DNA of 55,391 nt from the NCBI GenBank assembly GCA_003141195.1, contig PLLC01000099.1:1-55391 (forward strand), given 5' to 3'. The DNA comes from Syntrophaceae bacterium (GTDB lineage: Bacteria > Desulfobacterota > Syntrophia > Syntrophales > UBA5619). Below are positions 20,587 through 29,508 of this stretch, one piece after another. Numbering within the stretch: the stretch's first letter is position 1; every line of letters starts with the position of its first letter. A program made the translations under genes and the position numbers. The notes under the pieces are model-generated. The model was not told the origin of the DNA. It worked only from the letters and a program-made list of their open reading frames with translations, and made no database searches.

Positions 20587-22041
20587 TTAGAACCAGCGGG
20601 TGATGACGACCTTCGTGTCTGTGAAGAACTGGAAGACCTCCCGGCCGTGCCCCTTGATGTCGCCGAACAGCGAACCCTGCGTCCCGCCGAAGGGGAAGTA
20701 GGCCATCGGCGCGGCGATGCCGATGTTGATCCCAATCATGCTCGGGTTGACCCGGTATTTGAAGTCGCGGGCCGCCTTTCCGCTCGCCGTATAGAGACAG
20801 GCGGCGTTTCCGTAGGGGCTGCGGTTCGTGATGGCGATCGCCTCGTCGAGGTCCTTCGCCCGGACCAGGCTGACGACCGGCCCGAAGATCTCCTCGCGGG
20901 CGATGGTCATCTCGGGCGTTACCCGGTCGAAGACCGTGGGGCCGATGAAGAAGCCCTTCTCGCAGCCGGGGACCTTGATCTTCCGGCCGTCGAGGAGCAG
21001 TTTCGCGCCTTCGGCGACCCCCTTGTCGATGTAGGCAAGGATCTTTTCCTTGTGGGCCAGGCTGATGACCGGCCCCATATCGACCCCCTCCTCGAGGCCG
21101 TTGCCGACCCGGATCGCCTTGCAGGCGGCAACGAATTTCTTCTTCAGGGTCTCATAGACGTCGCCCACGGCGATTAGGACCGAGCCGGAGAGGCAGCGCT
21201 CGCCGGCGCATCCGAAGAAGGAGGTGATGATCGAGGGCATCGCCTTGTCCAGTTCGGCGTCCGGCATGATGACGACGGAATTCTTCGCGCCTCCCAGGGC
21301 CTGGACCCTCTTTCCCTCTTCGGCCGCCGTCTTGTAGATGTAGCGGGCCGTGGCGCTCTGGCCGACGAAGGAGATCCCCTGGATGCCGGGATGGCGGAGA
21401 AGGGCGTTAACGACGTCCCGGGAGCCGTGGACCATGTTGACGACCCCCTCGGGGAGGCCGGCATCGTCCACGGCCTCGAAGATCCGGGTCTGGGTCATCG
21501 GAACCACCTCCGACGGCTTGACTACATAAGTGTTGCCGGCAACGATGGCGTAGGGGAGGAACCACCAGGGAACCATCGCCGGAAAATTGAAGGGGGCGAT
21601 GCAGGCAAAAACACCCATCGGCTGACGTTCGGCGCAGGAGTCGATGTCCTTGGCCACGTCCTCGAGGTTGTAGCCGGTCATCATCGTTGTCACACCGGTC
21701 GCGTGCTCCACGTTCTCGATCATCCGGCGGACCTCGGCGCGGGATTCGTCGATCGTTTTTCCCTGCTCCAGGACGAGCGTCCGCGCGATGTCCTCAAAAT
21801 GCTCCTCGAAGGCGGTTTTCAGCCGAAACAGGTAACGAGCGCGGGACACGGGCGGGGTGCAGCGCCATTCCCAGAAAGCTGCCCTGGCTGCGGCCACGGC
21901 CCGATCCACGTCCGCGGCCGTCGAATAGGGCACACGGGCGATCTTCTCCCCCGTTGCCGGACACCAGACATCCCCCATCTGTTTTGATTTCGAGGTTTCC
22001 CACGCGCCGTTGACATAGTTCTTCACGACAGGCAGTGCCAT
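20587..22041 (-). CDS. mmsA: CoA-acylating (methyl)malonate-semialdehyde dehydrogenase
   Basis: Oxidises a 3-oxo-acid semialdehyde with CoA and NAD to an acyl-CoA (propionyl-CoA from methylmalonate semialdehyde, acetyl-CoA from malonate semialdehyde). The 484-residue protein has the aldehyde-dehydrogenase core: PFNFPAMVPWWFLPYAI, VVKPSE, FVGQSATARYIY, and catalytic Cys near residue 284 in FFGCAGERCLSGS. The MmsA-type GGAKNS replaces the general base glutamate loop of hydrolytic ALDHs, supporting a CoA-dependent reaction. A GGAGGG Shine-Dalgarno precedes the ATG. The neighbouring iron alcohol dehydrogenase could supply the semialdehyde. Confidence 0.92.
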   Translation of the reverse strand: MALPVVKNYVNGAWETSKSKQMGDVWCPATGEKIARVPYSTAADVDRAVAAARAAFWEWRCTPPVSRARYLFRLKTAFEEHFEDIARTLVLEQGKTIDESRAEVRRMIENVEHATGVTTMMTGYNLEDVAKDIDSCAERQPMGVFACIAPFNFPAMVPWWFLPYAIVAGNTYVVKPSEVVPMTQTRIFEAVDDAGLPEGVVNMVHGSRDVVNALLRHPGIQGISFVGQSATARYIYKTAAEEGKRVQALGGAKNSVVIMPDAELDKAMPSIITSFFGCAGERCLSGSVLIAVGDVYETLKKKFVAACKAIRVGNGLEEGVDMGPVISLAHKEKILAYIDKGVAEGAKLLLDGRKIKVPGCEKGFFIGPTVFDRVTPEMTIAREEIFGPVVSLVRAKDLDEAIAITNRSPYGNAACLYTASGKAARDFKYRVNPSMIGINIGIAAPMAYFPFGGTQGSLFGDIKGHGREVFQFFTDTKVVITRWF

Positions 22042-22080
22042 ATCTTCCCTCCTTCATTTGATATGAAAAAAATGCCTTCC

Positions 22081-22105
22081 TTCCCCTCCCGCTCGGGGAG
22101 GGGAA
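22081..22105. repeat. GC hairpin between alcohol dehydrogenase and mmsA
   Basis: TTCCCCTCC and its complement GGAGGGGAA form a strong stem with a 7-base loop. On the minus strand a run of seven T follows after about 10 bases, so it could attenuate transcription between the two genes. Similar C/G-rich hairpins occur at 26240-26268 and 39892-39910, so it may equally be a small repeat. Confidence 0.5.
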
Positions 22106-22127
22106 TGTGATTTCTGTATGGGCGGTC

Positions 22128-23291
22128 TTAGAACGCCTCGTAATAGAGCCCGACGATCTCCTGCGGCGTGGCGATGCGGGGGTTGTTCCCGGGGCTGCCG
22201 CTCGCGATCGCGTCCTTCGCCATCTGTTCCACGACCTTGTCCAGCTTCTTCTTTTCCACCCCCAACTTCTCCAGAGAGGGGATCTCGAGATCGGCGATCA
22301 GCTTCTTCACAAGCAGGGTTCCCTCCTCGGCGGCCTCCATCGGAAGCAATCCCGTCGTGTCGATTCCCATCGCCCCGGCAATCCGGGCGTACCGGTCGGG
22401 GTTCCCCATAAGGCTGAACTCCATGACGACCCCGAGCAGGGCGGCGTTGCTCAGGCCGTGGGGAACGTGGAAATAGGCGCCGACCGGCCGCGACATCCCG
22501 TGCACGAGGGCGACCGAGGCGTTGGTGAAGGCGATCCCGGCCTGCATCGCCCCCAGGAGGGTCTGGGTGCGGGCGTGGAGGTTGTTCGGATTCGCCCACG
22601 CCTGGGGGAGGTATTCGAAGAGCAGTTCGATGGCCGAGAGGGCCATGACGTCGCTCAGAGGCTGGGCCTTGAGGGAGACGTAGGCCTCGATGGCGTGCGT
22701 CAGGGCGTCGAGGCCCGTTGCGGCCGTGAGACCCCGCGGCATCCCGAGCGTCATCCGGGGGTCCACCAGGGCAACACAGGGCATCACATAGGGACTCCCG
22801 ATCAGCATTTTCACATCCCGCGTCGTGTCGGTGATGATCGTAAAGATGGTCACCTCGCTCCCCGTTCCGGCGGTGGTCGGTACGGCGATCAGCGGCAGAC
22901 CGGGCTGGCCGATCTTCCCGAGACCCATGTAATCCTGGATCTTCCCGGGGTTCGTGGCCATTACGGCAAGGGCCTTGGCCGTGTCGATCGAACTCCCGCC
23001 GCCGACGGCGACGATGACCTCGCATTTCTTTTTGCGCAGGAGTTTGAGGCCTTCGTCAATGAAGGCGAGGACCGGTTCGCTGGCGACCTTGTCGAAGATC
23101 ACGGCCTCGACGCCGGCCGCCGACAGGGATTCCAGGACCGGTTTGACGGTCCCCGCCTGCATGAGGATCGCATCGGTGACGAGGAGCACCCTTTTCGCAC
23201 CCATGCGTTTGGCCTCCGGTCCGGTCTGGGCGGCGGCGTTGTTGCCGAAGTGGATTACGGACGGCATCTGAAAGACTCTGGAACCGTTCAT
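22128..23291 (-). CDS. Iron-containing (group III) alcohol dehydrogenase
   Basis: An NAD(P)-dependent alcohol or hydroxy-acid dehydrogenase of 387 residues. It has the nucleotide-binding VAVGGGSSIDTAKA, the PTTAGTGSEVT loop, and the metal-binding region: Asp in VDPRMTLGMP, His in GLDALTHAIEAYVS, and two His in ALVHGMSRPVGAYFHVPHG. The family includes 1,3-propanediol, 4-hydroxybutyrate and hydroxyacid-oxoacid enzymes; the substrate is not fixed by sequence. Its place ahead of mmsA suggests oxidation of a hydroxy-acid such as 3-hydroxypropionate to a semialdehyde. It is the first gene of the leftward directon and has a promoter at 23406-23434. Confidence 0.92.
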   Translation of the reverse strand: MNGSRVFQMPSVIHFGNNAAAQTGPEAKRMGAKRVLLVTDAILMQAGTVKPVLESLSAAGVEAVIFDKVASEPVLAFIDEGLKLLRKKKCEVIVAVGGGSSIDTAKALAVMATNPGKIQDYMGLGKIGQPGLPLIAVPTTAGTGSEVTIFTIITDTTRDVKMLIGSPYVMPCVALVDPRMTLGMPRGLTAATGLDALTHAIEAYVSLKAQPLSDVMALSAIELLFEYLPQAWANPNNLHARTQTLLGAMQAGIAFTNASVALVHGMSRPVGAYFHVPHGLSNAALLGVVMEFSLMGNPDRYARIAGAMGIDTTGLLPMEAAEEGTLLVKKLIADLEIPSLEKLGVEKKKLDKVVEQMAKDAIASGSPGNNPRIATPQEIVGLYYEAF

Positions 23292-23405
23292 AAAAACCCT
23301 CCTTAATGAACTATCCCGAAAGCTTTGCTGACAAGGTTTTCAGGCCGGGCCAAGAATACGAAAAAGAAACATAAACCCATGATCATGGATCTGTGAAGCG
23401 CGGTC

Positions 23406-23434
23406 AAGATACTGAGCCGGGCCGGAATTGTCAA
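23406..23434 (-). promoter_or_regulatory. Probable sigma-70 promoter of the leftward catabolic directon
   Basis: On the minus strand TTGACA (23434-23429), a 17-base spacer, then TATCTT (23411-23406). The start would be near 23399, giving a leader of about 107 bases to the alcohol dehydrogenase gene. The -35 box is perfect, the -10 has two mismatches. Confidence 0.6.
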
Positions 23435-23772
23435 GAAAAAAAGAGGATGCATCCGCGACTCGGGATGCCGTGACTTTTTCGCTTGACACCCCCGGGGCGG
23501 GTCCTGTATGGGGGCAATACTACAATGTAAAGATCCGTGACATTCCGACGGCGATTGCGTATGAATGCACGGTGTTTCCCCTCCGGCTGCGGGGGGGATT
23601 GATGTGTCCGTTCGGTGAAATCCGGGGAACGGCCGCCGTTTCCGGAGGCCGTTGTGTGTCGGCTACTGCTGCTTCGGAGCAATGATAAAACTGATGCCGT
23701 CTGCCGCCCGGATCGGAGAAGATGCTCTCACCATAGGTTGGTCAATCGTCAGGAGAAAGAAGGGAACGGGTC
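23435..23772. other. Divergent control region between the two catabolic arms
   Basis: No gene is evident. On the plus strand TTGACA at 23483-23488 is followed after 18 bases by TATGGG (23507-23512), a weak candidate promoter for the rightward pair; a GC palindrome (CCCCCGGGGCGGG) fills the spacer. A short open frame (23428-23685) has no Shine-Dalgarno and is probably not translated. No regulator gene lies beside the region. Confidence 0.35.
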
Positions 23773-24756
23773 ATGGATGCAAAGCCAATTCAAGCGATCG
23801 GGATTCTGGGAACCGGCACGATCGGATCGAGCTGGGCAACCTTCTTCGCTGCGCAGGGGATGAAGGTCCGGATGCACGATGTCGATCCGGCCATCGTGGA
23901 GCGGGGGATCGGCAAGGCTTACGAAAACCTGGAGGCGCTTGTCCGATACGGACTCATGGAAAAAGAGCGCCTCGCCGCCGTTCAGGGGAACATCGCCCCG
24001 GCAGGGGACATGGCGGCGCTCCTGGATGGGATTGATTACCTCCAGGAGTCGGTGGCGGAAACTTACGAGGTCAAGGGAAAGGTGTATGCCGAGATGGACC
24101 GCCTGGCCTCTCCGCGGACGATCCTCGCGAGTTCTTCGTCGGGGCTTCTGATGTCGGAGATCCAGAAACACGTCGCCCGTCCCGGACGCTGCCTCATCGC
24201 CCATCCCTTCAACCCGCCGCATCTGGTGCCGCTGGTCGAGCTCGTTCCCGGCCAGAAAACGGATCCGGCCGTCGTGGAGCGGGTCAAACGGTTTTTCGAG
24301 GAGCGGGGCAAAATCCCCGTTGTTCTGAAACTGGAGGTCCCGGGCCATATCGCGAACCGCCTGGCGGCAGCCCTCTGGCGGGAGGCGATCGATCTCGTCA
24401 TACGGGGCGTCGCCTCAGTGGAGGACGTGGACAAAGCCCTCTATGCCGGTCCAGGCATCCGCTGGGCGCTCATGGGGCAGCACATGATCTACCACCTGGG
24501 CGGCGGCGAAGGGGGGTACGGCTATTTCATCGACCACATCGGCAAGGCGTTCGGGGCCTACTGGCGGGAGATGGCGACCTGGAGCGAGATCTCCCCGGAA
24601 TCGCGGGAACGTCTTGTGGAGGGTGTGCGGCAAGCGATGGGAGAGAGGGACGCCGCGGAGATCGCCCGCTGGCGGGATGAAAAGATCGTCGGCCTGCTCA
24701 AGGTGATCTACGGGAAACAGGAACCCAATACTGGTAAAAAGGGAGGGAAAACATGA
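23773..24756 (+). CDS. 3-hydroxyacyl-CoA dehydrogenase family protein
   Basis: A 327-residue NAD-dependent dehydrogenase. It opens with the Rossmann motif IGILGTGTIGSSWA, has the D of MHDVDP for NAD preference, the catalytic region IAHPFNPPHLVPLVELVPG and the C-terminal helical dimer domain. This version of the active-site signature is typical of the lambda-crystallin/L-gulonate 3-dehydrogenase/carnitine dehydrogenase branch as well as of 3-hydroxybutyryl-CoA dehydrogenases, so the substrate may be a free 3-hydroxy acid rather than a CoA ester. The start follows AGGAGAAAGAAGG. Its stop overlaps the start of the SDR gene by four bases. Confidence 0.88.
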   Translation: MDAKPIQAIGILGTGTIGSSWATFFAAQGMKVRMHDVDPAIVERGIGKAYENLEALVRYGLMEKERLAAVQGNIAPAGDMAALLDGIDYLQESVAETYEVKGKVYAEMDRLASPRTILASSSSGLLMSEIQKHVARPGRCLIAHPFNPPHLVPLVELVPGQKTDPAVVERVKRFFEERGKIPVVLKLEVPGHIANRLAAALWREAIDLVIRGVASVEDVDKALYAGPGIRWALMGQHMIYHLGGGEGGYGYFIDHIGKAFGAYWREMATWSEISPESRERLVEGVRQAMGERDAAEIARWRDEKIVGLLKVIYGKQEPNTGKKGGKT

Positions 24757-25607
24757 TGAAAGAAAGGGTCGATCTGAAGGAGCCCGTGATCCGAAAGAAG
24801 GATGTCTTGATTCTGGAGGACCGCTACTTCAAACCCGAGAACGTTTGCATCGTGACCGGGGCGTCGAGCGGCATCGGCCGGGCGACGGCGCTGGCGATGG
24901 CGGCCAACGGCCTGAAGGTGCTCTGCGCGGACGTCGATGAGGCCGGGGGGGCGGCGACGGTGAAGATGGCCGCGAAACTGGGCGGTGAGGCCCGGTTCTT
25001 CCGGGCCGATCTGACCCGCGACGCCTCGATCGAGGCCTGTGTCGCCGAGGCGGCGAAGCTGGGGAAAATAAAGTTTCTCGCGAACATCGCCGGGATCCAG
25101 CACATCGACGCCATCGAAAATTTCCCGATGGCGAAGTACGACCTCATGCAGGCGATCATGCTCCGGGCGCCCTTCTACCTGGCGAAGCTGGTCATTCCCC
25201 ACATCCGCAAGAGCCGGGACGGCGCCGGCGCCGTCGGCAACATGGCCTCCATCCACGCCCACATCACGACGCTGAACAAGCCGGTCTACAACATCGTCAA
25301 GTTCGGCATCCGCGGTCTGACCCAATCCATCGCAGCGGAAGGCGGCGGGAAGATCCGATCCTTCTCGGTGAGCACCGGGTTTATCTCGACGCCGCTCGCG
25401 CTCAAGCAGATCCCCGCCCAAGCCGCGCAGCGGGGGATCACGCAGGAGGCGGTCGTCCGGGACGTCATGCTCGGCAAGTCGCGGATCAAGGAGATGATGT
25501 CCCCGATCGAGGTGGCAAACCTCTTTGTCTTCGGTTTTTCGCATCACGGCAATTACCTCATCGGCGGCGACCTTCTCTTCGACGGCGGCGTCGTGAAGAC
25601 CTATTGA
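24753..25607 (+). CDS. Short-chain dehydrogenase, 3-hydroxybutyrate-dehydrogenase-like
   Basis: A 284-residue NAD(P)-dependent oxidoreductase. It has the TGASSGIGRATA cofactor loop near residue 35, CADVDE (acidic residue favouring NAD), NIAGIQH, the catalytic Ser in MASIHAH, and YNIVK (YxxxK). The GIQH after the NAG-type motif and the long loop before GGDLLFDGG are typical of 3-hydroxybutyrate dehydrogenases. About 25 extra residues precede the first strand. ATGA overlap with the upstream 3-hydroxyacyl-CoA dehydrogenase indicates coupled translation. Together they could oxidise 3-hydroxy acids to 3-oxo acids. Confidence 0.88.
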   Translation: MMKERVDLKEPVIRKKDVLILEDRYFKPENVCIVTGASSGIGRATALAMAANGLKVLCADVDEAGGAATVKMAAKLGGEARFFRADLTRDASIEACVAEAAKLGKIKFLANIAGIQHIDAIENFPMAKYDLMQAIMLRAPFYLAKLVIPHIRKSRDGAGAVGNMASIHAHITTLNKPVYNIVKFGIRGLTQSIAAEGGGKIRSFSVSTGFISTPLALKQIPAQAAQRGITQEAVVRDVMLGKSRIKEMMSPIEVANLFVFGFSHHGNYLIGGDLLFDGGVVKTY

Positions 25608-25632
25608 CAATCCGAACGGTTTCGATCTGCAA

Positions 25633-25662
25633 GGCGGGAGGCGGCGCTCCCGCCGTTTTATA
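25633..25662 (+). terminator. Rho-independent terminator after the SDR gene
   Basis: GGCGGGAG and CTCCCGCC form an 8-base stem with a 6-base loop, followed by GTTTTATA. It lies 25 bases after the SDR stop on the same strand and ends the rightward pair. Confidence 0.85.
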
Positions 25663-25795
25663 GAGGTTGCCTGTTGCCGGATTGACCTTTCGTGCGTCAC
25701 CGTTGTCTGCTCTGCACCGGTAAAAAATTAGGATGGCCGTCAGCCGCCGGCATAATATCCAATGCGTTTTGATGGTACAAGAAAGGAATTTTCAT

Positions 25796-26158
25796 GGACG
25801 AAGTTATGATGGTAGCCATTGTCGGTTTTCCTGTCGAGCATTGCTTTGGTCATTAGCGGTGTAATTGATACGGTCATTGCGGCCTTTTTAGGAGTCTTCG
25901 GCACGATCGCTTTTGAGGTGATGACCGACGTGGAGGCCTTTAAGATCGTTGACTGGAACGTCATCGTGCTGACCATGGTTTTATGGTGGCGACCCGGACC
26001 ATTCATCCGCCGGCGGAGCCCTCCTCATGGTACACAACCAAGCCGACCTCCACGCACCGTTGGATCCGGTTGGTATCGGCGTGCTCACGTTATTCATCGT
26101 CGCGGTGTTATGGAGTCGTCTGGGTCGCGGGAAAGCATATCCGATCAAATGGCGGTAG
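25796..26158 (+). pseudogene. Decayed membrane transport protein gene
   Basis: An AAAGGAA Shine-Dalgarno and ATG at 25796 start MDEVMMVAIVGFPV, then the frame stops. The next frame (from about 25822) gives a membrane segment (ALVISGVIDTVIAAFLGVFG) and DWNVIVLTMVLWW, resembling the start of ArsB/NhaD/SLC13-type ion permeases. A third frame, ending at TAG 26156-26158, gives GGALLMVHNQADLHAPLDP and a final helix GVGVLTLFIVAVLW-like segment with a basic tail. Protein-like pieces in successive frames over 360 bases, far shorter than any permease, indicate a gene with deletions and frameshifts. The exact family is uncertain. Confidence 0.6.
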
Positions 26159-26239
26159 GGATTGTTCAATCCGTCGTCAAGACATATCATTGTCGACTAT
26201 AATCGAAAGATCGTTTATTGGTCCGACGTCCCTTCCCCG

Positions 26240-26268
26240 CTGCCCCCTCCCGCGAGGGGCGGGGGCAG
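26240..26268. repeat. GC-rich hairpin downstream of the P-type ATPase
   Basis: CTGCCCCCTCCC and a complementary GGGGCGGGGGCAG form a strong imperfect stem around CGCGA. There is no T-run on either side, so it is more like the small GC palindromes at 22081 and 39892 than a standard terminator, although it sits 22 bases past the ATPase stop. Confidence 0.45.
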
Positions 26269-26289
26269 AAGGAAAGAGTCTTAAAGCGT

Positions 26290-29133
26290 TCAGGCCGCGG
26301 CAGACGCCATTGCCGCCTCCTGCTTCTTACGGTCGATATGATTCATGACATACTTCTGGACTTCGTTGGCGACCGCCGGGATCAAGACCAGCGGTATGAT
26401 CAGCGCCCATTCCGCGGCCGTCAGGGACACCGTGCCGAAGATCGGCTGGAGGGCGGGGATATAGACGACGGGAAGCAGAAGCAAAATCGAGAAGCCCACC
26501 GCATACTGCATATACTTGTTCGTGAAGACGCCTAATTTAAACAGCGGGTAGCGCTCGGACCGGGAGGTGTATGCCCGGAAGAGCTCCGACAGGATCAGGG
26601 TCACGAAGGCCATCGTCTCGGCGTTGACCACATCCGGCCCCATCCCCTGCTCCGCTTCCCACATCATCCCGCGCCAGTAGGCGATGAGAACCGCCGACGT
26701 GATGGCGACGGTCTGAACGGCCGTCCCGATGAGCATCTCCCGGTTGATCACCGGCTCCTGGGGCGGCCGCGGCGGCCTATCCATGATGTCCGGATCGCCC
26801 TTCTCCATCCCCAGCGCCAGCGCCGGCGCCCCGTCGGTGAGGAGGTTCAGCCAGAGAAGCTGGATCGCGGTGAGCGGCGAGGGCCACCCGGCGAGCGTCG
26901 CGATGAAGATGATGGCGATCTCCGCGAGGTTGCAGGAGATGAGGAAGTAGACGAATTTACGGATGTTGGAGTAGATGATCCGCCCCTGCTCGATCGCGCT
27001 CACGATCGAAACGTAGTTGTCGTCGGTGAGGACCATGTCGGCCGTCTGCTTGGTGACGTCGGTCCCGGTGATCCCCATCGCGACCCCGATGTTGGCACGC
27101 TTGAGCGCCGGGGCGTCGTTCACCCCGTCACCCGTCATCGAAACCACATCTCCCCGCGCCTTCAGCGCCTCCACGATACGAACCTTGTGGCTGGGCGCCA
27201 CCCGCGCGAAGACATCGACCTCGTGAATGATCTTCTGGAGCGCCGCATCGTCCATCGCCTCGATCTCCGCGCCGGAGATCACCCGACCGTTCGGGCGGAG
27301 GATACCGATCTCCTTCGCCACCGCCGCGGCCGTTGCCGCGTAGTCGCCGGTCACCATCACCGTCCGGAGTCCCGCCTTCCTTGCCTTCGCGACCGCAGGC
27401 GCAACCTCGGTCCGCGCCGGATCGATCATCCCCTGGAGCCCCAGGAAAATGCACTCCTTCTCGATCCCCGCCGGCGTCGGCTCCTCCGGAACCTCCGCCA
27501 ACGGCTTGTAGGCCATCGCCAGAACGCGCAGCGCCTCGGACGCCATCCGCGCATTCGCCGCGAGGATCTCTTTCCTCTTCTCCTCCGTCAGGAGCGAGGG
27601 CCCACCCGCGGTCTCGATCTGCGTACAGCAGTTGAGAACCAGGTCCGGCGCCCCCTTGACGACGGCGACATAGGCGCTGCCCGCCGAAGTGATCGGATCG
27701 GCCCCCTCCTTCGGCGCCTCCTTCAGGTCATGGATCGTCGTCATCCGCTTCCGGTCGGCGTCGAAGGGGATCTCGGCGACGCGGGGATGGAGCTTCTCCA
27801 GCTCGTTCCGCCAGAAGCCGACCTTCGCCGCGGCGACGACCAGCGCCCCCTCCGTGGGGTCGCCGACCATGCGGCAGGAGCGGGAGGCGTTCTCCTCCCG
27901 TTCCAGATCGGCATCGTTGCAGAGCCCCCCCGCCCGGAGCGTCGCCTGGAGAACGGAATGTTCCAGCGGGGAAACCGCTGTACAGTCACCCCCCTCCAGT
28001 TGGCATTCTCCGACGGGATCATACCCCCGGCCGGTCACCTGGTAGTCCTTGCCGTCCGCCCAGATCCGCGTCACCGTCATCTGATTCTGCGTGAGCGTCC
28101 CGGTCTTGTCCGAACAGATCACCGTCGCCGATCCCAGCGTCTCTACCGCCGGCAGCCGCCGTATCAGGGCGTGGCGGCGGACCATTTCCCGCATCCCCAA
28201 CGCCAGGCAGATCGTCACGATCGCCGGCAACCCCTCCGGAACCGCAGCGATAGCGAGACAGACGGCGATCATGAAGAGTTCCAACGCCTTGTCGATCATC
28301 GCCCGGTTCATCGTCAGGGAACCGGTCTCCATCACGAACCGGCCGAATCCGATCACAAACACCAGACCGCAGATCGCCAGGCAGGCAATCCCCAGCGTCT
28401 TCCCCAGATCGTTCAGCTTCTTCTGCAGCGGGGTCTCCTCCTCCTCGAACGACTGGATCATCTCCGCAATGAGCCCGATCTCCGTGTTCATCCCCGTCTT
28501 GACCACGATTGCTTTCCCGCGGCCGTAGTTGACCATCGTGCTCATGTAGGCGCTGTTGCTGCGGTCGCCCAGACCTGCGTCCTCGGCCAGGATCCGCTCG
28601 GCCCGCTTGTTCACCGGAACCGACTCGCCGGTCAGCGACGCCTCGTCCACCTTCAGGTTCGCCGTCTCCGCCAGCCGGACATCCGCCGGAATGACATTTC
28701 CCGCTTCCAACAGAACGACGTCGCCGGGAACCAGCTCGCGCGAGTGAACGGTGGTCCGATGGCCATCGCGGATGACCTGGGCGTCGGGGGCCGCCATCTC
28801 CTTCAGGGCGGCGAGTGCCGCCTCCGCCTTGCTCTCCTGGATCACCCCGATCGCCGCGTTGAGGACAACGATCGCCATGATCACCGCCGCCTCGATAAAA
28901 TCGCCCAGCGCCGCCGAAATGAGCGCAGCAACGATCAGGATGATCACGACGAACCCCTTGAGCTGATCCAGGAGTCGCGTCCAGAAGGAGACGGGGGGGC
29001 GTTCTTTGAGTTCATTGAATCCGAAGCGTTCTTGACGTTTGGCCGCCTCTGCCGACGTCAAGCCGCGCTCAGCATCGGTTTCCAGTGTCAGGGTAACATC
29101 TTCTAAACTCAGTGCATGCCACTTCTCGGTCAT
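26290..29133 (-). CDS. Calcium-type P-type ATPase (P2A)
   Basis: ATP-driven cation pump of the inner membrane, 947 residues. It has the N-terminal cation-ATPase domain (1-70), the TGE of the actuator ([15 protein letters not shown]), the helix-4 ion site [15 protein letters not shown], the phosphorylated Asp in [15 protein letters not shown] near residue 342, the [20 protein letters not shown] hinge, and a six-helix C-terminal cation domain. PEGL and the overall layout fit SERCA/PMCA-like bacterial calcium pumps; other divalent ions cannot be excluded. GGAGGT precedes the ATG. The leader is about 160 bases with a promoter at 29300-29328 and a strong RNA structure, so post-transcriptional control is possible. 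Confidence 0.93.
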   Translation of the reverse strand: MTEKWHALSLEDVTLTLETDAERGLTSAEAAKRQERFGFNELKERPPVSFWTRLLDQLKGFVVIILIVAALISAALGDFIEAAVIMAIVVLNAAIGVIQESKAEAALAALKEMAAPDAQVIRDGHRTTVHSRELVPGDVVLLEAGNVIPADVRLAETANLKVDEASLTGESVPVNKRAERILAEDAGLGDRSNSAYMSTMVNYGRGKAIVVKTGMNTEIGLIAEMIQSFEEEETPLQKKLNDLGKTLGIACLAICGLVFVIGFGRFVMETGSLTMNRAMIDKALELFMIAVCLAIAAVPEGLPAIVTICLALGMREMVRRHALIRRLPAVETLGSATVICSDKTGTLTQNQMTVTRIWADGKDYQVTGRGYDPVGECQLEGGDCTAVSPLEHSVLQATLRAGGLCNDADLEREENASRSCRMVGDPTEGALVVAAAKVGFWRNELEKLHPRVAEIPFDADRKRMTTIHDLKEAPKEGADPITSAGSAYVAVVKGAPDLVLNCCTQIETAGGPSLLTEEKRKEILAANARMASEALRVLAMAYKPLAEVPEEPTPAGIEKECIFLGLQGMIDPARTEVAPAVAKARKAGLRTVMVTGDYAATAAAVAKEIGILRPNGRVISGAEIEAMDDAALQKIIHEVDVFARVAPSHKVRIVEALKARGDVVSMTGDGVNDAPALKRANIGVAMGITGTDVTKQTADMVLTDDNYVSIVSAIEQGRIIYSNIRKFVYFLISCNLAEIAIIFIATLAGWPSPLTAIQLLWLNLLTDGAPALALGMEKGDPDIMDRPPRPPQEPVINREMLIGTAVQTVAITSAVLIAYWRGMMWEAEQGMGPDVVNAETMAFVTLILSELFRAYTSRSERYPLFKLGVFTNKYMQYAVGFSILLLLPVVYIPALQPIFGTVSLTAAEWALIIPLVLIPAVANEVQKYVMNHIDRKKQEAAMASAAA

Positions 29134-29183
29134 CAGACTACCTCCAGCTCATGTATTTTGGGGTACGGGTCTTAACGTCTGGG

Positions 29184-29254
29184 GCAACCTGTGACAACGA
29201 ACGGGAGCGTCTCCCCCGTTCGCGTGAGCATCGGTCATTAATGGTACAGGTTGC
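29184..29254 (-). promoter_or_regulatory. Structured 5' leader of the P-type ATPase gene
   Basis: In the leader RNA an outer 9-base stem (GCAACCTGT at 29184-29192 with ACAGGTTGC at 29246-29254) encloses an inner 8-base stem (CGAACGGG 29198-29205 with CCCGTTCG 29215-29222). It begins about 39 bases after the predicted start site and ends 50 bases before the ATG. The nested stems suggest a cis-regulatory RNA, but I could not match it to the manganese (yybP-ykoY) or magnesium (M-box) riboswitch consensus. Confidence 0.5.
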
Positions 29255-29299
29255 ATTCCGCAAGGGATACGATTTCAAATCATAAATTACGCCGCGCGG

Positions 29300-29328
29300 A
29301 CTATAGGAAAAAGAAACCCGCCTGTCAA
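29300..29328 (-). promoter_or_regulatory. Probable sigma-70 promoter of the P-type ATPase gene
   Basis: On the minus strand TTGACA (29328-29323), a 17-base spacer, then TATAGT (29305-29300). Both boxes are close to consensus. The start site would be near 29293, about 160 bases before the ATPase ATG. Confidence 0.75.
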
Positions 29329-29508
29329 TAAAAAACACCTCAAAGGCCGGTGTCCTGCGGAAGGCCGCCGGTCGTTGTTTTTTGAGGGAGCGGTCCGGGG
29401 GGCAGGTCGGCGCCCCCGGGTTTATCCGGATTTTTTCGCGAGGATTCCGCCGGGGCAATCGGATTTTCTATGGCCAATCCCTTCGGGATGGTCTATGATT
29501 GCATCACT

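Noticed and set aside
23428-23685. Small gene in the divergent control region
   Set aside because: It overlaps both candidate promoters, has no ribosome site and codes for nothing recognisable.
27187-29106. 639-codon open frame opposite the P-type ATPase
   Set aside because: Arg/His-rich shadow of a gene with all P-type ATPase motifs on the other strand.
26290-29133. Potassium- or heavy-metal-type P-ATPase
   Set aside because: The PEGL helix-4 motif, N-terminal cation domain and six C-terminal helices fit the calcium (P2A) class; CPC or KdpB features are absent.
29134-29299. Manganese (yybP-ykoY) or M-box riboswitch in the ATPase leader
   Set aside because: The leader is structured but the conserved loop sequences of these classes were not found by eye.
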